NCBI GenBank assembly: GCA_902529515.1
Contig: CABZWX010000007.1
Location: 1 to 57,880, forward strand
DNA from: an uncultured SAR116 cluster alpha proteobacterium
Lineage (GTDB): Bacteria > Pseudomonadota > Alphaproteobacteria > Puniceispirillales > Marisalimonadaceae
DNA length: 57,880 bases
Direction: 5' to 3'
Shown piece after piece: positions 8,279 through 16,319 of the stretch (within the stretch, counting starts at the first letter, position 1; each line of letters begins with the position of its first letter). Made by a program: the position numbers and the translations under genes. The notes beneath the pieces are model-generated. The model did not search any database, was not told the DNA's origin, and saw only the letters and a list, made by a program, of their open reading frames with translations.

Positions 8279-10576
8279 TTAGGCAAATTTAAACCCTAAG
8301 TTACTTATGTTACCAGAGTCAATTGTAAACTCTGTCAAAAGTTCTTTTATATTTCCAGTTTGTCCAAAGCGATCAACTCCAAGAGGTATTACTTTATGAC
8401 CAAGGACAGAGCCTAACCAAGATAATGTTAATTGATGACCATCAATTACTGTTAAAATTTTAGTGTCTCTTGGAACATCTTTTAATAAATTTTCAATAAG
8501 AGATTCAGTTTTATTTTGATTTGTAGATAAATGTTTATCTTTCCAGTTACTTAATAATAAATCTGAACTCGTAATAGCTAAGACTCCAATATCTCTAAAT
8601 TTTTCTCCTAAATTAGCAGTTGCTTCAATAACTTCTGCTGCTATAACACCTTGATAGGCTAATATGATTTCTGGATTTGAACCAGGTTGCTTTAACCAAT
8701 ATCCTCCCTTCAAAATTTGATCTTGTAAATCTTTAGTTAATTCTCTAGATGGTTGATCAATAGATCGAGTGCTTAATCTGATATATACTGAACCACCATT
8801 TTCATCTTGCAAATAATTGAAACTATAGTTCATAATAATTGACAATTCATCTGCAAAAGCAGGTTCAAAACTTAATAAGCCTGGCTGACTTATTCCAGTT
8901 AAAGGAGTTCCTATAGATTGATGTGCGCCGCCCTCTGGTGCTAGGGAGACACCAGAGGGAGTTCCTACAATTATAAATCTTGCATCTTGATAACAGGCAT
9001 AGTTTAGGGCATCTAAACCTCGTGCTATAAACGGATCATAAACTGTACCTATAGGGAACAGTCTTTCATTAAACAACTCATGAGAAAGACCAGCAGATCC
9101 AAGCATTATAAATAAATTCATTTCAGCTATACCAAGTTCTATATGCTGGCCATCTGGAGAAAAAATCCATTTTTGAGCTGAAGGTATCTTCCTATCCTTA
9201 AAAATATCAGAATTATCTTTTCTACTGAACAATCCTCTCCTATTAATCCATGATCCAAGGTTAGTAGAAACTGATACATCGGGTGATGTGGTTACAATTC
9301 TTTGCGTAAATTCAGTATTGTTTTTTGCATAAGAGTCTAAAATTTTTCCAAACGCACTTTGAGTAGATATTTTATTATCATTAATCAAAATAGGTTCATC
9401 AATTACTACTTTATTTCCACTAAATTTTCTATGACCTGCTTTTTGAAAAGGTAAGTTTTTAATATATTCATCTATATTTAAATGTTTTTTTTCATCAGAA
9501 AAATTATTCCATTCCTCACCATCATTAATTTCTAATTTAGATTTAAAATCGTTCATTTGAGCTTTCGTCATAAGACCAGCATGATTATCTTTATGGCCCG
9601 CTAATGGAGTGCCCCACCCTTTAATTGTGTATGCAATAAATGCAGTAGGTTTATCATCTTTTATATTGTTAAATGCTTCACACAATGTTGAAATACAGTG
9701 ACCACCTAAATTTGACATTAATTCTAAAAAATCAGAATCAGATCTTTTGTTAATTAATTTTGAAACCTCAGATTGATCGCCAATATCATCTAAGATTCTT
9801 TTTTTAAAAACTTCACCACCTTCAAATATCAAAGCTGAATATAATTGATTAGGACAATCATCAATCCATTTTTTTAATTTATTTCCACCAGGCTCTTTAA
9901 ATGCTTCCTCTTGTAATTTTCCATATTTTAATACCACAAGGTTCCAATCAAATGCTGAAAAAACAGAGCTTAGTCGCTCTGAAAGTCCTTCATGAACAAC
10001 ACCATCAAGTGACTGCCGATTATAATCAATTATCCACCAAACATTTCTTAAATCATGTTTCCAACCTTCTTGAAGACATTCATAAACATTACCCTCATCA
10101 AGCTCTGCATCACCAACTAATGCAATCATTCTCCCTAGAGGTTTATTTTTATAAAATTTTTTTCTTGCAACATAATCCTGAATTAGAGAAATAAAATTTG
10201 TCATTGCAACACCCAAACCTACTGATCCAGTTGAAATGTCAACATCGTCTATATCTTTTGTTCTAGAAGGGTATGATTGTGCGCCACCAAAACCTCTAAA
10301 ATTTTGAATTTTTTCTTTAGTTTGCAATCCAGATAAATACTGAATAGCATGAAATACTGGACTTGCATGAGGTTTAACTGCAACTCTGTCTTCAGGTCTT
10401 AAAATACTAAAATACAAAGCTGTCATTATTGAAACTATTGAAGCAGAACTAGCTTGATGACCACCAACTTTAAGTCCATCTTGATTTTCTCTAATGTGAT
10501 TTGCATTATGAATCATCCAACAAGCAAGCCACAACACTTTCTTTTCAATTTTTTTTAAAATATCAACATCATTCAT
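8279..10576 (-). CDS. Homodimeric 2-oxoacid dehydrogenase E1-like enzyme (AceE/MdeB/transketolase family)
   Basis: Thiamine-diphosphate enzyme of 765 residues. The cofactor motif runs from GDAELDEGN (155-163) to Asn186 in DYNRQSLDG, the AceE-type version of GDG...N. The order of the pyrimidine-binding and C-terminal transketolase-like domains follows AceE, but it is shorter than true AceE (about 890 aa). No E2 or E3 genes are nearby. The closest described situation is Pseudomonas putida mdeB, an E1 homologue tied to 2-oxobutyrate metabolism and controlled by the Lrp-type MdeR. Here too an Lrp/AsnC gene is divergent, but no methionine gamma-lyase gene is present. It is the first gene of the operon, so it probably decarboxylates the 2-oxoacid made by the pathway. 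Confidence 0.82.
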   Translation of the reverse strand: MNDVDILKKIEKKVLWLACWMIHNANHIRENQDGLKVGGHQASSASIVSIMTALYFSILRPEDRVAVKPHASPVFHAIQYLSGLQTKEKIQNFRGFGGAQSYPSRTKDIDDVDISTGSVGLGVAMTNFISLIQDYVARKKFYKNKPLGRMIALVGDAELDEGNVYECLQEGWKHDLRNVWWIIDYNRQSLDGVVHEGLSERLSSVFSAFDWNLVVLKYGKLQEEAFKEPGGNKLKKWIDDCPNQLYSALIFEGGEVFKKRILDDIGDQSEVSKLINKRSDSDFLELMSNLGGHCISTLCEAFNNIKDDKPTAFIAYTIKGWGTPLAGHKDNHAGLMTKAQMNDFKSKLEINDGEEWNNFSDEKKHLNIDEYIKNLPFQKAGHRKFSGNKVVIDEPILINDNKISTQSAFGKILDSYAKNNTEFTQRIVTTSPDVSVSTNLGSWINRRGLFSRKDNSDIFKDRKIPSAQKWIFSPDGQHIELGIAEMNLFIMLGSAGLSHELFNERLFPIGTVYDPFIARGLDALNYACYQDARFIIVGTPSGVSLAPEGGAHQSIGTPLTGISQPGLLSFEPAFADELSIIMNYSFNYLQDENGGSVYIRLSTRSIDQPSRELTKDLQDQILKGGYWLKQPGSNPEIILAYQGVIAAEVIEATANLGEKFRDIGVLAITSSDLLLSNWKDKHLSTNQNKTESLIENLLKDVPRDTKILTVIDGHQLTLSWLGSVLGHKVIPLGVDRFGQTGNIKELLTEFTIDSGNISNLGFKFA

Positions 10577-10611
10577 TTTTTTACTTTAGCATCTTTCAAA
10601 TGGAATGAATG

Positions 10612-10624
10612 ACTAAATATTATA
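10612..10624 (-). promoter_or_regulatory. Candidate -10 of the ten-gene operon in the divergent regulator/operon gap
   Basis: A perfect TATAAT lies on the minus strand at 10619-10624, placing a start near 10612 and a 5' leader of roughly 36 bases before the E1-like gene. No good -35 is seen 17 bases further up, which fits an activator-dependent promoter. The 122-base gap also holds two copies of a 10-base AT-rich word (AAATATTATA) at 10615 and 10673; these could be regulator sites, but AT-rich sequence makes chance repeats likely. Confidence 0.45.
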
Positions 10625-10698
10625 AAAATACTTCTAAAATTAATATTATCTGCTAATATAAACCTATTAGTAAAATATTATATTAAAATAGGATTTTT

Positions 10699-11166
10699 TT
10701 GAGCAATATTGATAAAATAGATCAAAAAATTATTTTTTATCTTCAGCAAAATGGAAAATTAACAAATTTTGAGTTAGCTGAAAAAGTTGGCTTGTCACCT
10801 TCTCCTTGCTTAAGAAGAGTAAAAACCTTAGAGCAAAAAGGTTTAATAGCTGGTTATACAGCTATAATTGATGAAATTGCTTATGGTTATCCGGTAACTG
10901 CTTTTGTATCTGTTAGATTAGAGAATCAAACTGATCAAATTTTAAAATCATTTGAAAAAGAAGTAATATCTTTAGATGCTGTTATGGATTGTTGGTTAGT
11001 AACTGGAAATAGAGATTATTTATTAAGAGTTGTTGCGACTGACTTAAAAAACTATGAAATATTTATGAGAGAAGAACTCACAAAGGTTAAAGGTATTGCA
11101 TCAATAGAAACAAATTTTGCGCTAGGAAGAGTTAAAACAATAAATACCTTACCTATAAATTATTAA
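10699..11166 (+). CDS. Lrp/AsnC family transcriptional regulator
   Basis: A 155-residue regulator with an N-terminal winged helix (KIDQKIIFYLQQNGKLTNFELAEKVGLSPSPCLRRVKTLE) and a C-terminal RAM domain that senses amino acids or related small molecules. The start is TTG at 10699, chosen because AGGA lies upstream at a suitable distance and the protein then begins at the usual family position. It is divergent from the ten-gene minus-strand run and, by analogy with MdeR, most likely controls it and itself. The effector might be an amino acid or 2-oxoacid derived from the operon substrate. Confidence 0.93.
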   Translation: MSNIDKIDQKIIFYLQQNGKLTNFELAEKVGLSPSPCLRRVKTLEQKGLIAGYTAIIDEIAYGYPVTAFVSVRLENQTDQILKSFEKEVISLDAVMDCWLVTGNRDYLLRVVATDLKNYEIFMREELTKVKGIASIETNFALGRVKTINTLPINY

Positions 11167-11186
11167 TAATTTATGTTGTTTGAAAA

Positions 11187-12092
11187 TTGATAAAGAATTT
11201 AAAAAATATAAATGCTGGAGATTTAAATGTAAGCTACTTTGAGGCAGGTTCAAGAAAAGGTTTACCTGTAATACTTCTGCATGGCTTTCCATACGATATT
11301 CACGCTTACAAAGAAGTAGCCCCGTTATTAATGTCAAGCTGCAGAATAATTATTCCTTACTTAAGAGGGTATGGACACACAATTTTTTTACATAATGATA
11401 CCTTACGTTCAGGTCAACAAGCAGCACTTGGATTTGACTTGTTAAAACTTATGGACGCACTCAAAATAGATAAAGCAATTTTAGGAGGATATGATTGGGG
11501 CGGCAGGGCAGCTTGCATAGTTGCTGCACTATATCCAAATAGGTGTTTAGGTATAGTTTCCTGCAACGGCTACAATATTCAAGACATAAAAAAGTCATCA
11601 ATACCAGTTAAACCAGAAACTGAACAAAAATTGTGGTATCAATATTTTTTCCATAGTGAAAGGGGACGAAATGGTCTTTTAAATCAACGTCATGATTTTA
11701 TAAAATTTATTTGGAAAACATGGTCACCAACCTGGGATGTTAATAATAATTTATATAATTTAAGTGCTAATGCTTTTGAGAATCCTGATTTTGTAGAAGT
11801 AGTCATTCATAGTTACCGGCATCGATTTGGGCTAGTATGTGGAGACAAAAGGTTTGAAAAATTAGAAAAGAAATTATCTAAACAGCCTGTTATTTCTGCG
11901 CCCGCCATAACAATTGACGGTGATAATGACGGCGTGACCGGATTATCTGATATTGCAAAAATTAAACAAAAATTTTCAAATCATCTCAAACATGAGATTC
12001 TTCCAAATATTGGTCATAATGTACCTCAGGAGGACCCTAAAAATTTTTCCAAAGCCATTTTACATATAATAAAGATTCACAAAAATTTATAA
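11187..12092 (+). CDS. Alpha/beta hydrolase with Asp nucleophile (haloacetate dehalogenase/epoxide hydrolase-like)
   Basis: A 301-residue alpha/beta hydrolase. The oxyanion motif HGFP is near residue 31. The nucleophile elbow is GYDWGG, with aspartate where esterases have serine, as in haloacetate dehalogenases, haloalkane dehalogenases and epoxide hydrolases. The catalytic histidine is in NIGHNVPQ near the C-terminus. The start is TTG, 20 bases after the regulator gene, so the two may be cotranscribed. It overlaps the convergent aminotransferase gene by six bases. It could process a halogenated or epoxide compound; the substrate cannot be told. Confidence 0.85.
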   Translation: MIKNLKNINAGDLNVSYFEAGSRKGLPVILLHGFPYDIHAYKEVAPLLMSSCRIIIPYLRGYGHTIFLHNDTLRSGQQAALGFDLLKLMDALKIDKAILGGYDWGGRAACIVAALYPNRCLGIVSCNGYNIQDIKKSSIPVKPETEQKLWYQYFFHSERGRNGLLNQRHDFIKFIWKTWSPTWDVNNNLYNLSANAFENPDFVEVVIHSYRHRFGLVCGDKRFEKLEKKLSKQPVISAPAITIDGDNDGVTGLSDIAKIKQKFSNHLKHEILPNIGHNVPQEDPKNFSKAILHIIKIHKNL

Positions 12093-13295
12093 ATTTGCAA
12101 TCTTTGTGGGTATTCCAAATTCTTTTCTACATATTATAGCCAAACGTTTAATGCCCTCATCAATTTCTTTAATTGAAGGATTACCAAAGCAAAGTCTCAT
12201 TTTATGTCTACCACTTTTGTTAATTGACCATTCATTTCCTGGATTTATAGCCACACCATCTTTTAATGCCAATTCGTAAAGACGAGATGTATCTACTTTT
12301 TTATGCATATCAACCCAAACAAAAATTCCACCATCAGGTTTTTTATATTCAGCAGAAGAACCAAAATATTTGTCCAAAGCATTGCAAATAGCTTCTGATT
12401 TTTTTTGCAATTTATTTTTTATTGTTTTGACATGTGAATTAAAATTTTCTTTACAAAACTCTGCCAGTGCCATTTGTTCTAATGATCCGCTACCTGCATC
12501 AGTTTTATAAGGTAATATTCTTGATAAAACTTCCCAATTGGCAATTAAATAACCAACTCTAAGTGCAGGTGCAATTGATTTAGAAAAAGATCCACAGTAA
12601 GTAACATATCCTTCTTTATCAAATGACTTTATCGCAGGGGGTCTTTCTTTTTCAAAAAGAAGATCTGCGTAACAATCATCTTCAAAAATTGGTATTTGAT
12701 ATTTTTTTGATAATTTTATTAGTTGCTTTCTTTTAGCAACAGACATTACTGTTCCAGTAGGGTTTTGAATTGTTGGGATCGTGTAAATATATCTTGGGAT
12801 TATTTCTTTTTTCTGAAGATCATTTAACTCTTGCTCTAGGATTTTTAAATTCATTCCGTCTTTTTCTAGAGGTATTCCGACCATGTTTACACCAAGTCTT
12901 CTCAGCCTTGAAATAGTTCCTCCATAATTTTCCTCTTCAATTATTACTGTATCTCCTTTTCTGAGAAATGTCTGGTTTACAAGATCTAAAGCTTGCAATG
13001 AACCAGAAAGAACTAATATCTCTCTTTCGGAACAATTAATTTTTGAACTAATTTTTAATTGATTTGATATAAATTTTCTTAATGGTAAAAAGCCCTGAGG
13101 ACCACTTTCTAGTCCATATTTCGCTAGAGTTTTTCCCTCTTTTAATATTATTTTATTGAGAGAGTCCTTTATAGGTTGCACAGGGATACTATCACTATCA
13201 ATATGCCCTCCTACAAAATTGTATTTTGGAAAACCTTTCCATTCCACTGCTGGTTTTAGAGCGTCTAAATGTAAAAAATTATTAATGTTAAACAT
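12087..13295 (-). CDS. PLP-dependent class I/II aminotransferase (2-aminoadipate/LysN-like)
   Basis: Fold-type I aminotransferase of 402 residues. Visible are NPTG (178-181), the aspartate that holds the PLP ring nitrogen in FEDDCYADL (about 206), the Schiff-base lysine Lys239 in SFSKSIAPALR, and the substrate-carboxylate arginine in the C-terminal KMRLCF segment. It resembles the catalytic half of MocR regulators and LysN-type 2-aminoadipate transaminases, but has no DNA-binding domain. It stands alone between two plus-strand genes. Its amino donor is not evident; a 2-oxoacid link to the neighbouring operon is possible. Confidence 0.87.
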   Translation of the reverse strand: MFNINNFLHLDALKPAVEWKGFPKYNFVGGHIDSDSIPVQPIKDSLNKIILKEGKTLAKYGLESGPQGFLPLRKFISNQLKISSKINCSEREILVLSGSLQALDLVNQTFLRKGDTVIIEEENYGGTISRLRRLGVNMVGIPLEKDGMNLKILEQELNDLQKKEIIPRYIYTIPTIQNPTGTVMSVAKRKQLIKLSKKYQIPIFEDDCYADLLFEKERPPAIKSFDKEGYVTYCGSFSKSIAPALRVGYLIANWEVLSRILPYKTDAGSGSLEQMALAEFCKENFNSHVKTIKNKLQKKSEAICNALDKYFGSSAEYKKPDGGIFVWVDMHKKVDTSRLYELALKDGVAINPGNEWSINKSGRHKMRLCFGNPSIKEIDEGIKRLAIICRKEFGIPTKIANL

Positions 13296-13387
13296 TTCTC
13301 CTCCTATATTATAAACTTATACCAAAGATTCCTTTTGTAAAATATTTATAAAGATTTATATTTTTACATAATGGAAAGAATATAGTT

Positions 13388-13756
13388 ATGCTATCAATCG
13401 AAAATTGGATAAACAACATAAATTCCAATAAAAGATTAATTGAAAATGGTCGTTGGTTAAATATCACTTTCACATTTGGTATTGGAGAAAAAGATTATTT
13501 ATTTGAGATCCTAAGTGGAAATGTATTGTCTATAAATGAAAGAGAAATTTTAACACAAAGTGGAACTTTTAAAATTTATGGTCAAAAGGATAGTTGGAAT
13601 AAACATTGGTTAAAGGTACCTCCTAGAGATTATCATGATATCTTTGCTATGCTTGCAAAAAAAATTATATATATAGATGGAGATCTAACCCCATTTATAC
13701 AAAACCTTCAATATTTTAAAGATCTAATAGCTTCTAATAGGGATATGCATGGCTGA
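13388..13756 (+). CDS. Small SCP2-like (sterol-carrier-type) domain protein
   Basis: A 122-residue protein without signal peptide or membrane helix. Its pattern suggests an SCP2-type lipid/ligand-binding fold: a GRW-containing strand, a W-x(n)-PPRDYHDIFAML helix and a final IDGDLTPFIQNLQYFKDLI segment matching the GD-containing C-terminal helix of SCP2 domains. This is recognised by pattern only, so the assignment is tentative. It overlaps the next hydrolase gene by eight bases and is surely coexpressed with it. Confidence 0.6.
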   Translation: MLSIENWINNINSNKRLIENGRWLNITFTFGIGEKDYLFEILSGNVLSINEREILTQSGTFKIYGQKDSWNKHWLKVPPRDYHDIFAMLAKKIIYIDGDLTPFIQNLQYFKDLIASNRDMHG

Positions 13757-14597
13757 TTTGTACTTTGAGGATATTATTGGCAGATATTTTAATTTAAATT
13801 TAAAAAAGGACAATTATAGAATTTATGTTGAGGAAGCAGGACAGGGGACACCTCTATTATGTCTTCATACAGCCGGGTCTGATGGAAGACAATTTCGACA
13901 TATTTTAAATGATAAAAGAATTACAAATAATTATAGAGTAATTGTTTTTGATTTGCCTTGGCATGGGAAATCCAACCCACCAGAAGGTTATGAATTGAAA
14001 GACTACAAATTAACTACAAATCTTTACAAAGAAATAATAATGTCTTTTTGTAAGCAATATAAATTAATTGATCCAGTTATAATGGGTTGCTCCATGGGTG
14101 GAAGAGTAGTCTTACATCTTGCCCTAGAACATTGTAATTACTTTAAAGCTGTGATTGCGCTTGAAGGTTCTGACAAACTTGAACCTTATTATGATCTAGA
14201 TTGGCTGCACAGACCAGATGTTCATGGTGGTTTAGTTCAAGCGGCATTTGTTTCCTCACAAATAGCACCTCAGAGTCCAAATAATTTTAAACATGAAACT
14301 TTATGGCATTATATGCAAGGAGGGCCCGGCGTTTTCAAAGGAGATCTTTATTTTTATTGGCATGACGGAGACTTTGATGACCGTTCAAATTTAATAGATA
14401 CTTCAAAATGTCCAGTATATCTTTTATCAGGTGAATATGATTGTTCTTGTACACCTGAGCGGACACTAGAAACAGCAAAAAGAATTAAGGGATCTAAAGC
14501 AACTATAATTCCAGGAATAGGTCATTTTCCTATGTCAGAAAATCCAGATTTATTTAAAACTTATATATATCCAATATTAGATGAAATTATAGAATAA
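13749..14597 (+). CDS. Alpha/beta hydrolase, serine type
   Basis: A 282-residue alpha/beta hydrolase. The order is oxyanion region LHTAGSDGRQF, nucleophile elbow GCSMGG with serine near residue 112, the acid near SGEYD and the catalytic histidine in GIGHFPM. It could be an esterase, lactonase or C-C hydrolase. The start lies inside the end of the SCP2-like gene, so translation is coupled. The protein ends three bases before the stop of the convergent SDR gene. Together with the SCP2-like partner it forms a two-gene unit of unknown substrate, perhaps a hydrophobic ester. Confidence 0.85.
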   Translation: MADLYFEDIIGRYFNLNLKKDNYRIYVEEAGQGTPLLCLHTAGSDGRQFRHILNDKRITNNYRVIVFDLPWHGKSNPPEGYELKDYKLTTNLYKEIIMSFCKQYKLIDPVIMGCSMGGRVVLHLALEHCNYFKAVIALEGSDKLEPYYDLDWLHRPDVHGGLVQAAFVSSQIAPQSPNNFKHETLWHYMQGGPGVFKGDLYFYWHDGDFDDRSNLIDTSKCPVYLLSGEYDCSCTPERTLETAKRIKGSKATIIPGIGHFPMSENPDLFKTYIYPILDEIIE

Positions 14598-14599
14598 AC

Positions 14600-15376
14600 T
14601 TATCCGGCCTTTTCTATATTCCCACAAACACTTACAGCTTGACCAGAAATATTTTTCCCAAGAGGACTACACAAAAAATGAGCTTGCTCTGCTAAATCTT
14701 CGTGAGTTACAAATCTATTCAATGACGCACCAGATAGAATTTCATCTCTCATTACTTCGAAAGATACTTTTTTAACTTTAGCCTTTGCATCAATAACTCG
14801 GTTTTGTCTCTCGCCTTCAACAATACCTGGTAAAAGTGCGTTTGCTCTTATACCCCGAGGACCTAGTTCAATTGCTAAACTCTTCACCATGCCTATGACC
14901 GCCCATTTTGTAGCTGCGTACGGTATTCTGTAAGCAAAGCCAACTCTACCAGCAACAGAAGATACCGACAGAATTGATCCATCGTTATTCATACGTGGAA
15001 CAACTAGTCTCATTGTTTCAAAATGACTAGTAATATTAACTTGTAAACACTCTTGCCAACCTCCTAGCGTTTGCTCACCAACACCAGCTGTCTCTCCTGC
15101 AATCCCAGCATTATTTACTATAATGTCAATTTCTTTTAGGTAATCAAACCCGGCTTCAACCATAGATGAGATTAATTGGGTTTGCCTAAGGTCACATACA
15201 ACTGCTTTAATTTTATCATCAACATCATTGACTTTGTTCACAGCTTCAGGATTAATATCACATACAAAGACTTTTGCTCCTGCTTTTTCAAATCTTTTAG
15301 CTATTGCATAACCAATCCCATCAGCTCCAGCTGTTATAAGAGCTTTTTTACCTTCAAGAAGTTTTTCGTAGTTCAT
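14600..15376 (-). CDS. Short-chain dehydrogenase/reductase (SDR)
   Basis: Classical SDR of 258 residues: cofactor motif TAGADGIG near residue 16, NNAG (near 91), catalytic serine in SVSSVAG and YAATK with Tyr and Lys. It uses NAD or NADP to oxidise or reduce a hydroxyl or keto group. It is the last gene of the BKACE module, 10 bases after the BKACE gene, so it likely acts on the same intermediates as the 3-hydroxyacid dehydrogenase upstream. Substrate unknown. Confidence 0.9.
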   Translation of the reverse strand: MNYEKLLEGKKALITAGADGIGYAIAKRFEKAGAKVFVCDINPEAVNKVNDVDDKIKAVVCDLRQTQLISSMVEAGFDYLKEIDIIVNNAGIAGETAGVGEQTLGGWQECLQVNITSHFETMRLVVPRMNNDGSILSVSSVAGRVGFAYRIPYAATKWAVIGMVKSLAIELGPRGIRANALLPGIVEGERQNRVIDAKAKVKKVSFEVMRDEILSGASLNRFVTHEDLAEQAHFLCSPLGKNISGQAVSVCGNIEKAG

Positions 15377-15386
15377 TTTTAACTTT

Positions 15387-16319
15387 CTAATTTATGTTAG
15401 TATTATTTTTTCCTTTTAGCCCTAACATTTGTCTTGCTTCATCAGGTGTAGCAATCTCCAGTGAAAGTCCTTCTAGGATTTCTCTTACCCTTTTTACTTG
15501 ATCAGCATTTGTCTTAGCTAAATTACCTGGACCGTCCCATAGAGAATCTTCAAGACCAACACGCACGTGAGAACCTAAAGAAGCACCAGTTGCATTCATC
15601 CTCATTTGAGTTGCTCCAGCACCGACAACTGACCACTCATAACCTACTTCACCAAATAATTTATCAGCTGTTTTTTTCATATGTAATAAATTGTCAGCAT
15701 CAGCACCAATACCACCCATTATTCCCATAACAAATTGAATAAAGTAAGGACCTTTTAACATACCCTCTCTATGAAAATAATGAAGGTTATATAAGTGACC
15801 AACATCATAACATTCAAACTCAAATTTAGTTCCATTTTCATAACCAAATGTCATTATGTTTTCAATATCTTCAAAAGTATTTTTAAAAAGAGAATACTTA
15901 CTTTTTTCAAGCATTTCTTTTTCCCAAGGATATTTTAACTGATTATGTCTTTTGAGCATTGGGAAAAGTCCAAAATTCATTGATCCCATATTCAAAGAAG
16001 CAAGTTCTGGTTTAAAATGCATTGCAGGCTTCATTCTCTCTTCCACTGTCATTTGTGGACCACCTCCAGTTGTAATGTTTATCACTGCATCACAAGAGTT
16101 GTGAATGGTTGGGAGAAATTTTTGAAATTCTTCCGGATCTTGAGTTGGGTGGCCATCATCCTCATCTCGTGCATGCAAATGCAGGACAGCAGCACCAGCT
16201 TCATGTGCTGCTAATGAATGTTCAATAACTTCTTCTGCTGTCACCGGTAAAAACTCTGACATTGAAGGTGTATGTATCGCTCCTGTAACTGCACAGCTGA
16301 TAATTACTTTTTTAGCCAT
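15387..16319 (-). CDS. BKACE family beta-keto acid cleavage enzyme (DUF849)
   Basis: A 310-residue TIM-barrel enzyme of the beta-keto acid cleavage family, which condenses a beta-keto acid with acetyl-CoA to give acetoacetate and a new CoA ester. The zinc ligands are visible as HLHAR (His47 and His49). The N-terminal TGAIHTPSMSEFLPVT and C-terminal VGLEDSLW...LAKTNADQV segments are family hallmarks. It starts next to the stop of the 3-hydroxyacyl dehydrogenase-like gene, with no gap. That pairing suggests an imported beta-hydroxy acid is oxidised to a beta-keto acid and cleaved here, as known for 3-dehydrocarnitine. The actual substrate is inferred, not shown. Confidence 0.9.
   Translation of the reverse strand: MAKKVIISCAVTGAIHTPSMSEFLPVTAEEVIEHSLAAHEAGAAVLHLHARDEDDGHPTQDPEEFQKFLPTIHNSCDAVINITTGGGPQMTVEERMKPAMHFKPELASLNMGSMNFGLFPMLKRHNQLKYPWEKEMLEKSKYSLFKNTFEDIENIMTFGYENGTKFEFECYDVGHLYNLHYFHREGMLKGPYFIQFVMGIMGGIGADADNLLHMKKTADKLFGEVGYEWSVVGAGATQMRMNATGASLGSHVRVGLEDSLWDGPGNLAKTNADQVKRVREILEGLSLEIATPDEARQMLGLKGKNNTNIN

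Noticed and set aside
8279..10576. Naming the E1-like gene aceE
   Set aside because: It is about 120 residues shorter than AceE, has no E2/E3 neighbours and shares its regulator layout with mdeB.
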